Part shown: positions 33,146-44,170 of the stretch, one piece after another
How the letters are laid out: each line of letters begins with the position of its first letter
How positions within the stretch are numbered: position 1 is the stretch's first letter
From: Adiantum capillus-veneris
Taxonomy: Eukaryota > Streptophyta > Polypodiopsida > Polypodiales > Pteridaceae
Length of the DNA: 64,000 nt
Direction: 5' to 3'
Assembly (NCBI GenBank): GCA_014529385.2
Contig: CM043966.1
Span: forward strand, 40,298,037-40,362,036
The notes under the pieces: model-generated
Seen by the model: the letters and a program-made list of their open reading frames with translations, nothing else
Database searches by the model: none
What the model was told of the DNA's origin: nothing
Program-made: the position numbers and the translations under genes

Positions 33146-33818
33146 CACGATATACGTGGTTCACCCAATGTGGGCTACGTCCACGGGAAAGCAGCCACTC
33201 AATGTCTTTAGTACTTCAAAACAAGAAGTAGTTTACAAAGGGATTATACCCTTAATGGAGCTCCCTCCTTGCTTCACTCTCACCACCTCACACTCACCTT
33301 GTTGCATCAACTTCACACTATATGAAATGTGTGTAGAAATGGCCTCCTTTTATAGGCCAAAAGAGTTGCCCTCTCTTATGAGAGGCAGCCATGTGTAGCC
33401 GCCCTTGTGCGAATAAGTCCAAATTGGACCCTCCAATCCGCCCATGTGTGGCCACCCTTGAGAAGACAAGTCCGCATTTGAATTCGGCCACCGGCCATTG
33501 AATTCCGCCACCGGCCACCGGCCATTGACTTCCGACCACCGGCCAACGGACGGTTGTTTTCCGATCACTTTCCGGTCGCCGTCCGATCATAATATTTCGT
33601 CGAAAAGGAATATTCCGACGAGGGAAAAAGAAAAGTCTCGGGGGCTTCCGTCCCCGAGGCCCCTAAAGTTGCCCCTGGTTTTTGACTATGTGAAATTTTT
33701 GGTTTCCGGTGAGTGATTTACCTTTACGCACGATGGCTTCTCCTCATCATGGGGGCCTTACAAATGTGCGCTTTTACCGTAGAAAATTACAAGGGTAAAT
33801 CAGGCTCCATACTTAACA
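33023..33818 (-). repeat. 5' LTR of minus-strand Copia, 796 bp
   Basis: On the minus strand it runs TGTTAAGTATGGAG to CTAACA. It contains a (GA)n run at about 33111-33141 and a GC-rich part with repeated CCACCGGCCA words near 33490-33545. It would carry the promoter and polyadenylation signal; no clear TATA box was singled out. Confidence 0.9.
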
Positions 33819-34172
33819 GAGTACACATCATCATGCATACACCCATGCAAAAGATTCAGTTGGCTTTTATGTACTCTGAATGCACCCTAAGGTCGATTGT
33901 GATAATGGATCATATGGTTGGATACTCGCGCATTCGTGGGCCAACTTTCAAAGTGCATGGATCTCTTTATCGCTTTGTTACAAGAGGAGATCTATGCATC
34001 TAGGGAGAGAGTGCCTGCTTCAGGGGTTGAACCAAAAAGCTCTTCAATTTTGTTGACCAATGTTTACTGACCATGACATGGCAGATAGTTTGAACGATGC
34101 CTAATGTGTGTGCATGTGACTTGGAAAAACTATATTCGTTGTGCGTCTGGTGATCCCTCACCCATAAGTAGG
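33819..34172. repeat. Tandem duplication copy A, right part
   Basis: Continues copy A after the Copia: GAGTACACATCATCATGCAT matches GAGTACACATTATCATGCAT at 36484. Similarity to copy B runs to CCATAAGTAGG (34172; copy B 36838). No gene recognised. Confidence 0.9.
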
Positions 34173-35124
34173 TTGCTGCTTATGAAGCATTTTGCACTCT
34201 ATGTGCACTATCTCTATGAGATTACTTTTGGGTCTACTAATCATGAATAGAGGTCATGGCTCGGTTTGGGCGTTTGTGGATTTTTCCAAGTTAACCACGA
34301 TGGTTATTTCGGACATTTTTTATTCCTCACCAATGTTATACACTACTGTGATTCCCCGTTTACCAGTCATCTGGGACGACTGTCTGTAAACCGTGAGGAA
34401 AACACACGTCAGTACTGTCAGTTATCCAAGGGGATAGGCAAATTACAAAGAGTAATCTTGTGCTAAAGGATCTGCTAATAGCATACGTTAGCACAACGCA
34501 TTTCTGAATAGATGATTTTCTCCCTATTCTAGAATTTGCTTAAGGACGTGTTTCGACTTTGAACACCTGCTGTGGTGGGGTTGGAGATTGTGTCAATACT
34601 TTCATACGTCAAGGACTTACTAGGTGTGCTGACAAAGTATGTTGGCAAGTAACCTTCATTAGGGATGAGCATGTAGTTCTTTGTGTTCCAAACTATTCAG
34701 AATTCTACCATGAGGACATTCCCTTTCTACGGACTTTTCAAGATACCCTGGCAAGTAAGAAATCTGGCTCACAAATGCATGGAAAGTTACGCCAAGGTTT
34801 CCTTGTATTATTCCAGTACCTTCAGAAGATCTGAAAACTGGTTATGCCTTTGGACAACTCTTAGTTGTGGTTACTCCTTTACAGTACACAAGTGAGTTAT
34901 AAATGGAGTTACCATTTAGACCCAAGTGGTTGCAAATGGACAACAATGTTGAAATCAAGATGTTGCTCTTGGTTTCATTGAACCTCCTCATTGCACCAAT
35001 TATTGGTCATATAGACAAACTGGCTCACTTATGGGACGTCAGTAAAGAAAACATCAGTATTCTTAAGAAGATATTACTACTTGTGTTTTCGAGGACGAAA
35101 ACTCTTCCTTAAGGGGGGGAGTAA
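34173..35124 (+). pseudogene. 3' internal part of an LTR retrotransposon (Ty3-like), decayed
   Basis: The last bases read FEDENSSLR in frame, then a run of G and the LTR, matching the usual end of plant Ty3/gypsy pol genes just before the polypurine tract. The rest is too decayed to identify; short open frames show no clear domain. The left edge at 34173 is not an LTR, so the 5' half is missing. I infer it was lost in the recombination that made copies A and B. Confidence 0.5.
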
Positions 35125-35300
35125 TGTTAGGACAAGGGTCCTATGGGGCAAGGCCCAACCTAGGGGGTCAGGGACCTAGGCCAAGGGCCTGAACTGGACC
35201 AGTGCGGACTGGGGATCCGCTTAGGGCAAGTACTAGGAGCTAGCCTATATAAGGGGCGATAGGGAGGAGAATCCTATGTTCAGTTACCCTAGGTCTTACA
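35125..35300 (+). repeat. 3' LTR of the truncated element, ~176 bp
   Basis: Starts TGTTAGGACAAGGG directly after AAGGGGGGGAGTAA (polypurine tract) and ends GGTCTTACA. CTATATAAGG near 35247 is a plausible TATA box. It is followed at once by CCTCATCTGCC, the first base of copy B. In copy A the same point is uninterrupted (GGGATCCCCTCATC). Confidence 0.7.
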
Positions 35301-36838
35301 CCTCATCTGCCACATCATATGATGACATGTCAAAATGGTGACATGCAATGATTAGGTGGAAAAAAAGGAGGCCGATGAGTTGACGAGGTGGCATGCTTGG
35401 TGGCTCATGAGGTGGCAAGTGATGTGGCAAGCCATGCAAGCAATACTTACATGTGGCATGTGAGGTGGTGGATGACATGGCACTTAAGGTGAAGTGGCAT
35501 GCAAGGTGGCAGTGGAGGGTGGTGGATGAGGCAAGCCAAGTGTTAAGGTCAAAATGTTGATTGTGTTGATGTGGAAGGTGAGACGGGGTGATAACATGGA
35601 CCTTTGGTGACTTGACGGCCTCCTTGTATGAAGTGGACCAATCAACTACGATTGAAAGAGTAGGACCAAGCCATGGTTGCTTGACAAGAGTCAAAATTTC
35701 TAGGTTTGGTATTTTACCAAATTTAAAGAGGCACGCCTCAGGTGAATGGTGCAAGTGAAATGGAAAAGTGTATTTTCCTAACTCAAGTTGACTCAATTTC
35801 TTTTTCTATGAGGACCTTACACTAAGAGTTATGACATACATGAAAATCAAAATGAGTGGTAATGTACATTATTTTTTAGATTTAAAAATAAATTATATTA
35901 AGGTCCTCTAAGAAATCTTTGTTGTTCTCTAAGGTAGATCTTTAAAAAATGAACCGTTGAAGTTTGAATCTTTTGCATGGTGACATTCCTTGGGTCATAA
36001 TCTATCAAATGACCATTGGTGGATCCTGCAAAATAAGCTCTACATCATTAGAAATCAGCTGGTGTTAAAAAATTAGGTTTTTGTAAGTAGAGATTCAAAC
36101 AAAGAAAAATGAATAATAATTATGCAGAGATCCAAAGAATTGTCAATATATCAAGTTAAATTGCTTGCCAAGTGAACATCTAATGTGCAAAAGGGTAAGT
36201 AAAGAATAAAACCCCATAAAAAGTTATAAGTATTTCTTCGTCAAGGTCACAATGTTGTGACAAGGTGTGATAGGCTGAACCAGATTAGTCCTTGCACAAT
36301 AAAATTTCCATTTAGATGTGAAAAAATGAAGATCAAAGCTTTCCATTGTGTTGGCAACTATGTGCTTTGTGTGGCTACCAAATCTTGCGTCTTCAAAGTA
36401 AGTGCAAGCAAGTCAAATGTACGTAGGAGTGGCAAAAAAGAGGCTGTCTTTTGGATTTCTTGGTGGGGGTAGTTTTTGAAAGTGAGTACACATTATCATG
36501 CATACACCCATGCAAAAGGTTCAGTTGGCTTTTATGTACTCTGAATGCACCCTAAGCTCGATCGTGATAATAGATCATATGGTTGGATACTCGCGCATTC
36601 GTGGGCCAGATTTCAAAGTGCATGGATCTCTTTATCGCTTTGTTACAAGAGGAGATCTATGCATCTAAGGAGAGAGTGCCTGCTTCACGGGTTGAACCAA
36701 AAAGCTCTTCAATTCTGTTGACCAATGTTTACTGACCATGACATGGCAGATAAGTTTGAATGATGCCTAATGTGTGTGCATGTGACTTGGAAAAACTATA
36801 TTCGTTGTGCGTCTGGTGATCCCTCACCCATAAGTAGG
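35301..36838. repeat. Tandem duplication copy B (empty site for the minus-strand Copia)
   Basis: Full-length second copy of the ~1.5-kb unit without the Copia insertion. Across the Copia site it reads GTTTTTGAAAGTGAGTACAC (36472-36491). No convincing gene. The sequence continues past 36838 into DNA not found after copy A. Confidence 0.92.
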
Positions 36839-37096
36839 CAATTTGTAGTCTTGATTATTCTTTTTCTCTATACAATCCATGTAATTTCTAGTCCTTTGCA
36901 TGTCTCTGATAGGGGCCTCAATTAGTAGCATCGCCCCTCCCACCTTTGAGGATTGAACCCATAGCTTGGGAAACAAGAGACATATGTCCTAACCTTGTTT
37001 CCCATGCATGTCTTCGTGGAATGTAGGTGTCCTACTTATCCGTTGGCGTAACTTTTGCCGTGCAAGCGTGTGGCAGGGTGGAAGTAAGTATGCGAT
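36839..37096. other. Unassigned sequence right of copy B
   Basis: About 260 bp. GAGGATTGAACCCATAGC near 36949 resembles a decayed B-box-like word, but no complete SINE is seen. Confidence 0.4.
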
Positions 37097-37300
37097 ACAC
37101 ATTTTGAGAAGTGTTCTTTTGATGTGAATTTGAGGTGATACTCTCTCGACAACAAACAGAAATGGAAAGGTTGCGTGCAAAGACGATGGGCTATGCTGTA
37201 CACATTTTGAGAAGTGTTCTTTTGAAGTGAACCTGAGGTGATACTCTCTCGACAACAAACAAAAATGGGAAGGTTGCGTGCAAAGACGATGGGCTAGTAG
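37097..37300. repeat. Tandem duplication, ~103-bp unit
   Basis: ACACATTTTGAGAAGTGTTC begins two units (about 37097 and 37200). Both contain GATACTCTCTCGACAACAAA and AAAGACGATGGGCTA. Two copies with few differences; no gene seen. Confidence 0.9.
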
Positions 37301-37475
37301 AGGAAGGCTTTGACGGATATGTGGGTAGGAGCTCGCATACATTGGTAGTAGGGCGGAGGGTACCGAGGGGCGGGGGGCCCTCAGAACTAATTAACACGAA
37401 CCTCTTAAGTGGGGATCAATGGTCCCCATCAAAAGGCACCGTCTGCGCTCATCTACAATGTCTTTTGTAGATGTG

Positions 37476-37605
37476 CTCGGTTGTGTTAACAGCATGATCA
37501 TCATATGATGTGATCACAGTGTGATTTTGCTATGATCACAATGTGATTGCCGTGTGAGCTACACATGTTGTGTGATTCAAATGTGATCCCTTTGTGATCC
37601 GCAAA
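37476..37605. repeat. TGTGAT minisatellite
   Basis: TGTGAT or TATGATC words recur about ten times in 130 bases, including the palindrome ATCATATGAT and paired GATCACA and TGTGATC. Likely simple-repeat drift. Confidence 0.75.
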
Positions 37606-37654
37606 ACATCAAAATCTGAGGTTTTCTTTATATATTTTATTTATGCACCTCATT

Positions 37655-37760
37655 TCAAGTCGCAACGAATAGCTTATTAGTAAGGCATTGGGTCAACAAG
37701 CTTGAGGTGGTGAGTACGAACACTAGCGCTCCACCCCCGTGACCTTTTTGTCTTTCTAAG
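37655..37760 (+). repeat. tRNA-derived SINE-like fragment 1
   Basis: Shows A-box-like spacing (TAGCTTATTAGTAAGGC), then GCTTGAGGTGGTGAGTACGAACACT where a B box would be. Plant Au-type SINEs have this layout. Decayed; the tail was not defined. Confidence 0.35.
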
Positions 37761-37864
37761 GCTTAGAAGATTCCGTAGATTCTTAAATTACTCTCCTTGC
37801 CCATCGGATGACCTTGGATACAATGATCCCCATTGAGGAAAGGGTGTCAATTAGTCTCGTGGGC

Positions 37865-37866
<2 letters not shown>

Positions 37867-37895
<29 letters not shown>
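37867..37895. repeat. Poly(G) tract, 29 bases
   Basis: An uninterrupted run of G preceded by GGGCCC. Length may be inaccurate for technical reasons. Confidence 0.95.
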
Positions 37896-37924
37896 TGTTT
37901 AAAAAGTGGGGGACGTATAGTCTT

Positions 37925-38045
37925 TCAGTGTGAGCACTTGCCGGATGGCTTAGTCCTGCACTCGTAGACTTCTGAGCTCAAGGTGGTGAGGGTTTGAACC
38001 CAGGCATCTTAGTCTTGGATATAGATTGCTTCAGTGTTCGAGAAA
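37925..38045 (+). repeat. tRNA-derived SINE-like fragment 2
   Basis: GGATGGCTTAGTCCTGCACT resembles an A box. AGCTCAAGGTGGTGAGGG followed by TTTGAACCCAGG fits the plant SINE B box (GGTTCGAATCC with changes). About 60 bp separate them, a little long for a tRNA. It is not a tRNA gene: no 3' acceptor arm pairs with the start. Confidence 0.45.
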
Positions 38046-39864
38046 AATGTGTCTCAACTTAATATCGTGCCGTTTCCAATTTCAAAAATGCCGATTGAAG
38101 GCAAGAGGAAAAGGAGAAATTCCGCCCCAAAATAGAGAAAACTATTGTAAAACCCCCAAAAAATAAACATAATTTTCAAAGATTTCCTCTTGGAAAATTC
38201 AAGAAAGGGAATTTTGTATGTCTGGAAAAATGATTTTTCCCGAACACTGGATTGCGTGCACACAGTTGACCCCCATTGGTAAAAGGGATGAAGTTTTGTA
38301 AGAACTGAGGGGTGCCGGCTAGATGTTCGTACTTTAGAAGCAGTCTACCCTCCACCTTGTCCTTCGGATTCGTGGTGGCATCCATATCTTGGTGAGAACG
38401 CTACTCTGAAACTCAAAATTTCTGATACCATCGACAAGGAGGGTATCCCTTCTGACCAGCATCACCTCATCCTCTCCGGAAGATGGCCGCATTCTTGCTG
38501 GTTGCATATTCAAAAGGGGTCCACCCTTCAACTTGTGCTGTGCTGTGTCTGCGTGTTGGCATGCAGACCTTTGTGAAACTTCTGATACAAATGGTAAGCG
38601 TTAAGATCCATGAGAAGGATGGTATACCATCACCCTGGAGGCTGAGACCTCTTACAAAATTGATAATGGGAAGACGAATTGATTTAGGATGAGGAAGGTA
38701 TCCCCCTGACCAGCAATGTTTGATCTTTGCAGGAAAGCAACTGGCCGCGGATGGGCGTACCACTTGTGGATTACAATATTTGGAAGGAATCCACTCTTTA
38801 CCTTGTCCTTTCACTGAGAGGGGGGAATAAGTTGGATCTGTGGTGTAGCCTCTGTCTCTTGACATGTTTCAGGTGATTGCTGCCTATTAATTGTGTATGC
38901 ATCAGTCACTTGGTCTGGTAATAAGAATCCCCTGGATATTGGATGATATGTTGTAGTTATCAATAAGCAGCTTTTCTATTTTCTTAACCCGATGCTGGTT
39001 GTGGCCCCCATGGTGCTGTCATGTTTGACAGCAGGGATTTAATCGTGCTGCTTCGCCTAATTTGGACCATGGATCCCTGCCAAGAATGTCTATTGCTCAG
39101 TCAAGAATGCCAAGAATGTACCAGAGATTACGGCATGACAGTAGTAGTGTTTTCTCGTTTTCTCGAGCAAACAGATCTGGAAAGATTACCCATTCAATAG
39201 AAAACCCCTTTATACGTGTTTTGCAGGTGTCAAAACATGTATCTAAAGTGCCACAATCATCATAGTCCTTAATGAGGTAGGTGTGTGATAAGTATACAAC
39301 AGACCGAAGCCACAAGATGGGATCTACGATGCCCACCAAGTAAAATTAGGATCTATGATAGAGGAGACGTACTTTTTCTGGTTCATCTTCAGTTTTTAGG
39401 GTGTTCTGAAAGTAACTACCTCATTTGTGTTAATTTTTCCTATTTAATGCCGCTTGCAGTGCTAGGCTTCATTATGGCTGTGTCTGCCTTACTATTGCCT
39501 ATTGGGCACTGACGACGCTCGTGTAGATGTCGAAGTGTTTAGTCAATACTATGCATGATGGAGCGGATGACTTATACCACCACTTTTTGTTCAGGGTGAA
39601 TTATCCTGAATTCATCTAGGTATATGTTCTAAAAATAGCAAGAGGCATGTTTTGTTATGACTCAGCTGCCCATTCGGATGCAACTTGTGTGTGCGGTCTT
39701 TTTGTTTGATTCCAAAACCACGCTCGTCATCAAAAACACTTTGAATGACACAACATATGGTTATATGGAGGGCATGCTTTAATTACCTGAACTTAATTAG
39801 CTCTTCACTAAAGAAGCTCAAAATCGAGCGATCCATGTAAGAGTTATCACAGTTTTCATAGGAA

Positions 39865-39867
<3 letters not shown>
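38046..39867. other. Unassigned sequence with degenerate repeated phrases
   Basis: No supported gene. A loose phrase recurs near 38342 (CTACCCTCCACCTTGTCCTT), 38518 (GTCCACCCTTCAACTTGTGC) and 38789 (TCCACTCTTTACCTTGTCCT). On the minus strand these give KVEG and GWTPFEYATSKNAAIF-like text, faintly like ankyrin-type repeats, but too broken to call. Confidence 0.4.

Positions 39868-39952
<85 letters not shown>
39868..39952. repeat. (CT)n-(CA)n microsatellite
   Basis: CT repeats to about 39917, then CTCTCTCACACA and a CA run to about 39952. Confidence 0.95.
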
Positions 39953-39956
<4 letters not shown>

Positions 39957-41787
39957 GCTTTTAAATTCATGCCTGTCGTCACTAAGACTAACTATTGATG
40001 AAAATGTACAAGATGTGTGTTCTGAAGGGCGGGCATTCTTGCAGGGAAAAAGATTTGGGACGCTCTTTAATCGAAATATACTAGCCGGAAGAGGGAGAAA
40101 ACAGACGAAAGAATGGCCACAACAGACACCTGGATTGCGATGAGGGTGCAGAATAGAGCAACAATTGTTCCCTTGGCCTTATTATTGTTCTCCACACATT
40201 GTGATTGGGCTAGGACCATGTGAATGAATGATGCTATGGATGAGATGAACCGAGCTTGGGGTTTATAAGTGGTCGTGCAGAGCTTTTGCTGGGCGATTCA
40301 GCGACACATAGGGGTACCTGATGGATGTATATAAATGTCATGGACGAGCAGTCTATTGACGTACAAAGGCATGTGTTTGTTAAGTGATGAGGGCGATTTA
40401 ACATGTGGACACTCCCAACTTGCTGTGATGATTGTGGCATTTAGTACCTTATAGATTCGATCCAAAGGGCTACTCATGGTCTCTTTAATGTTAAGTGTGT
40501 TTGTTAGACAAGTAACTATTGATGAAAATGTACAGGATATGTGCCATGAAGAAAGGCATATTCCTCGCTCGGACTCCCTTTCATGATCGAAGACATGGTA
40601 AGTACACTAGCTCCATTCCAGATGTTATGTAATTTAACATGATGATGCCAAAAAAAACTCTACTCATAGTCTAGTCTCATAAAACAAATGATAGCCGGAC
40701 ATACTGGCTACAAACTCTGAATTCTGTCAATACAATGGGTTACAAAACTCTGAATTCCGTCAATACAGATCGGAATTTATTAGGTGGGAATCATTGCTGA
40801 TCACTTCCAATGTTGTAGATCGGAATTTATTAGGTGGGAATCATTTAACATGTGGACACTCCCAACTTGCTGTGATGATTGTGGCATTTAGTACCTTATA
40901 GATTCGATCCAAAGGGCTACGACTTTCAGTAGATACTCATGGTCTCTTTAATGTTAAGTGTGTTTGTTGGACAAGTAACTATTGATGAAAATGTACAGGA
41001 TATGTGCCATGAAGAAAGGCATATTCCTCGCTCGGACTCCCTTTCATGATCAAAGACATGGTAAGTACACTAGCTGGAAGATATTGGACGGAAGAACAAA
41101 GAGAGGAGAATGGCCATAACAGATACTTGAATTGGGATGAGGGTGCAAAATAGAGAAACAATTGATCCCTTGGCCTTCTTATTATTGTTATTATTATTAT
41201 TCTTATGTTTCCTTGAAGTAGCTGGGACCATGTGAATGAATGATGCTATGGATGAGATGCACAAGCAGATGAAGGCTTGCTTGGGCACCCCTTGATAGAT
41301 ACCATCGAGCGAGGTGACAAAGCATGCAAGGGAAACCTGGAACAAGTGCTTGGGGTTTATAAGTGGCCGTGCAGAGCTTTTGTTGGGCGATTCAGCGACA
41401 CATTGGGGTACCTGATGGATGTATATGAACGTCGTGGACGAGCAGTCCATCATCGCCGCTGAGGAGAAGCCCGATGAGCTGACGTTGGCCAGCATGAGGT
41501 GAGGGTGATGAGAGTAGCGGCTGTACTGAACCTCTTCATTAGTGAAATGAGCAGCAGCTAATGGCTGCATGCTGCTACGGCTTGTTACGTGTGCTGGGAT
41601 GACAATGATAATTACATCATAAGGTGGTTGGGGAGCATCCATCCTCACTGCCTCCTCGCTCTTTGGACAAACAGATCGAAGAGAGCTAACCACAGGTTGA
41701 GAAGAGTTTGCCGTGTAGGCCTTTTTAAACATCCACCGACGTTGTGCACATTCCTGGATGCTCATGCGCAACTTATTCTGCCCATTA
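39953..41787. repeat. Unassigned region made of repeated segments
   Basis: A segment containing ACTATTGATGAAAATGTACA occurs at about 39985, 40507 and 40979. A longer stretch (about 40430-40615) recurs at 40880-41075. CCTTGGCCTT-containing parts near 40081-40440 and 41075-41460 also match. The CATGGTAAGTACACTAGC word at the end of each unit could be a splice donor. I cannot assign a product; the unit may be a partial duplicated gene or an unknown repeat. Confidence 0.6.
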
Positions 41788-43114
41788 AGCAAAGATCTTT
41801 CCAGCCTGTCAACAGAAGGAATACCCCTAAATTTTAGAGAAGGAAAGGAGGACCAAACGTCTCTAATGCTAATTATTTTGATGTTTTGCCTGAGTGGTTT
41901 TTACCTCTTTCACAGGCCAGGCCAATTTGAAATTTGACACCACACAACATAAGGCTCCTACTACAGCCCCCAACTTAAATCTACAAGGCACTCAGGTCCC
42001 CCCCAGAGATCCCCAATGAGGAAGCTCGAGGCCTATCAGACTCTGATAGTGAGAGTGAATGTATTAAAAGCACCCTGGTGAATAACCAGGAAGGTGTAAA
42101 TGAAGATATCATGCAATTTACACAAGAAATGGAAGCTCAGGATGCACAAACCAAAGGTGCAGTGACTTCCTCTCCAGGTCCATCAATGGATATTTTAATG
42201 ACCCAAGATGAAGAGGAATCTCTACCTAGCATGCAAGTACCAAAAGCTAAAAGAAAGTTAGAAAACTCTACTGACCCTAATAAAGCTTTTGTGTCTATGG
42301 ACAAACCTCAAAAAAGCAGTAAAATATGAAATTCTCTAATTTGTCAGGTATATCTTTCAATTGTAAGGGCCTTACAGACCCTAGGCTAGACCCCTAATAA
42401 TCAAAACGTGGATACATGATTTCTTATTGCTTCGTGATTTCATATGTCTACAGGAAATTAAGGTTAAAGGTAACGATCTTGATAAGAATCTCAAAAGGCT
42501 TGGTTCTGGCTATTAATGGTTTATCACTAATCATAATGCAGGAAGAGGAGGTTCTACTATTGGGATTGCTTGCAAATGGGACCGAAGTGCAATAAAAAAA
42601 AGGATTCTGGGTAGTACTGACCTTCTTAGATCGCAATAACTACATTGTGGCCAGTTTGTATGCTCCTAACTTCATTAAAGATAAAGCTTTCTGCTGGCAA
42701 GATTTGATCCATCTTCGTAGAAACATTGTTCTAGCATGAGACTTCAATATGGTTGAACATATTGTAGATAGAGTCAACTCCCAAGGACAAATAATCTCTG
42801 GTAATGAAAAAGATCATTGGGATTACCATGCTTGAAACCTTAAAGTTGATTGATGTATGTGAAGATTCTGGTTTAGCTTGGAGTAATATACGAGCAGGTT
42901 CATGCTACAGATCTGCCAGACCAGGCAAGCTGTATATGCCTGCAAATGTGTTGTAGGATGATTGGTTCATAAACTACAAGAGTGAGTCATCCATTTTACT
43001 TTCTGATCATAAACCAGTGCTATTTGATTTTATGAAATCTGAGAATGTTTATAAGGTTGGCGGGCCTCACCTTGATCAGCCTTTGTTTGGTATTGCCAAT
43101 ATTAAAAAAATAGT
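41788..43114 (+). mobile_element. LINE copy 2, truncated at both ends
   Basis: Begins abruptly inside ORF1 (AGCAAAGATCTTTCCAGCCT, as at 62108), the usual 5' truncation of LINEs. ORF1 C-terminal region: a readable frame from about 42078 to the stop at 42327-42329. ORF2 starts at ATG 42326, overlapping as ATGA, and shows the endonuclease: ISFNCKGLTDP, DFICLQEIKVKG (catalytic Glu), NHNAGRGG, and SDHKPVLFDF near 43000. Stops and shifts interrupt it. Similarity to copy 1 ends at 43114 (AATATTAAAAAAATAG), before the RT domain, so the 3' half is also gone. Confidence 0.88.
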
Positions 43115-43532
43115 GTGAAACCTGTTTGGTAGTCTCTTGCCTTTTATTTTATTTTTTCCGATTCTCCCCCTCGCCTCAAATTTGTTTTCACCCTTTCATG
43201 TAATAAATTTTTTTTTTGGGTAGCCTTCGCTCGCTATGGATTTTATATTTTCCAACACTATGTATTAGTGTTCACGGTAAGCGCACTTGATGATTTGTTT
43301 CAGCGCAGCACTGTCCCCCCCCCCCCCCCCCCCCCCCGCCAAAGCCTCGATAAACCTTGAAATTGTTTATGTGACCCCTTATTTTAACTCTGCAAAAGCC
43401 GTGGTTATATTCTCACTTGGGTAGTTTTTTTGCATGTTGGAAATTTCGAATCGTCTTACAAATGGCTTTGAAGTCTATTTATTTTTTTGAACCTTTCTTG
43501 TATTTACATTCAAGTCTCGTCCCCAAAGATTG

Positions 43533-43584
<52 letters not shown>

Positions 43585-43606
43585 GCCGTTAAATGTATGT
43601 GTGTGT
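43115..43606. other. Possible LINE leader and (CT)n run before CACTA-B
   Basis: The sequence at 43118-43265 resembles 2266-2345 (both contain TTTGGTAGTC and TTTTATATTTTCC). It includes poly(C) 43315-43337 and (CT)n at about 43535-43580. No gene. Interpreted weakly as another LINE 5' region. Confidence 0.35.
43315..43337. repeat. Poly(C) tract, 23 bases
   Basis: Uninterrupted run of C in the possible LINE leader. Confidence 0.95.
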
Positions 43607-43755
43607 CACTACAACACAACATGGAGATATCAACGCGCGTATATCGACGAAATTAGCGGGCGTCGCTATACGCGTCGATATACACGTCTCAATGTACGTC
43701 GATATACGTGTGGAAAGGCTTTACTTCCCACGTGTATATCGACGCCTATAGCGAC
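43607..43755. repeat. CACTA-B 5' terminal repeat and subterminal palindromes
   Basis: Contains GCGTCGCTATACGCGTCGAT and its near-complements: CGTCGATATACGTGTG opposes CACGTGTATATCGACG. This forms a cruciform-like block over 43659-43757. Confidence 0.8.
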
Positions 43756-43857
43756 GCAAAAAAAAAAGGGAGAAAAAAGCGAAACCCGCGAGCAGCAGGG
43801 GCCATTTTTGCCTGCGCTCTGCTCAAATCTTTGCCTCCACCTGCTGTGCAGGTATTA

Positions 43858-43859
<2 letters not shown>

Positions 43860-43894
<35 letters not shown>

Positions 43895-43939
43895 CCCCTC
43901 TCTCTCTCTCTCTCTACATCGTGTGTGTGTGTGTGTGTA

Positions 43940-43991
<52 letters not shown>

Positions 43992-44006
43992 TGGTGTGTG
44001 TGTGTA

Positions 44007-44066
<60 letters not shown>

Positions 44067-44081
44067 GTGTGTGTGTGTGTG

Positions 44082-44127
<46 letters not shown>

Positions 44128-44170
44128 GTGTGTGTGTGTGTGTGTGTAGGTAATCAAAGAGAGAGAGAGA
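43860..44170. repeat. Poly(C) and long (CT)n, (GT)n, (GA)n runs in CACTA-B
   Basis: 33 C at 43860-43892, then (CT)n, (GT)n, and four blocks of (GA)n alternating with (GT)n up to about 44170. Long open frames here encode only repeats of few amino acids and are not genes. Confidence 0.93.

Larger units (their letters stand above)
28867..33818 (-). mobile_element. Minus-strand Copia element inserted in copy A
   Basis: It has a full 5' LTR on the right (33023-33818), a primer site, one polyprotein gene, a polypurine run and a truncated 3' LTR on the left (28867-29007). Copy B shows the sequence without this element: GTTTTTGA, then AAGT, then GAGTACAC. The right flank here is GAGTACAC directly after the LTR. 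The matching 141 bp of the two LTRs differ at about 8 positions by hand count. Confidence 0.92.

Noticed and set aside
34559-34895. Two ~70-90 codon frames in the truncated LTR element
   Set aside because: No recognisable pol or gag motif. They overlap in different frames and are likely chance frames in a decayed element.
27699-36838. Copies A and B as the two LTRs of one large retrotransposon
   Set aside because: The shared unit does not begin with TG or end with CA. No primer site follows copy A, and the 1.1 kb between them ends in its own LTR with its own polypurine tract.
37925-38045. A tRNA gene
   Set aside because: A- and B-box-like words exist, but no acceptor stem or anticodon arm can be paired. 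A decayed SINE fits better.
38054-38865. An ankyrin-repeat gene on the minus strand
   Set aside because: Only isolated words such as GWTPFEYATSKNA are suggestive. Frames are short, broken and not in register.
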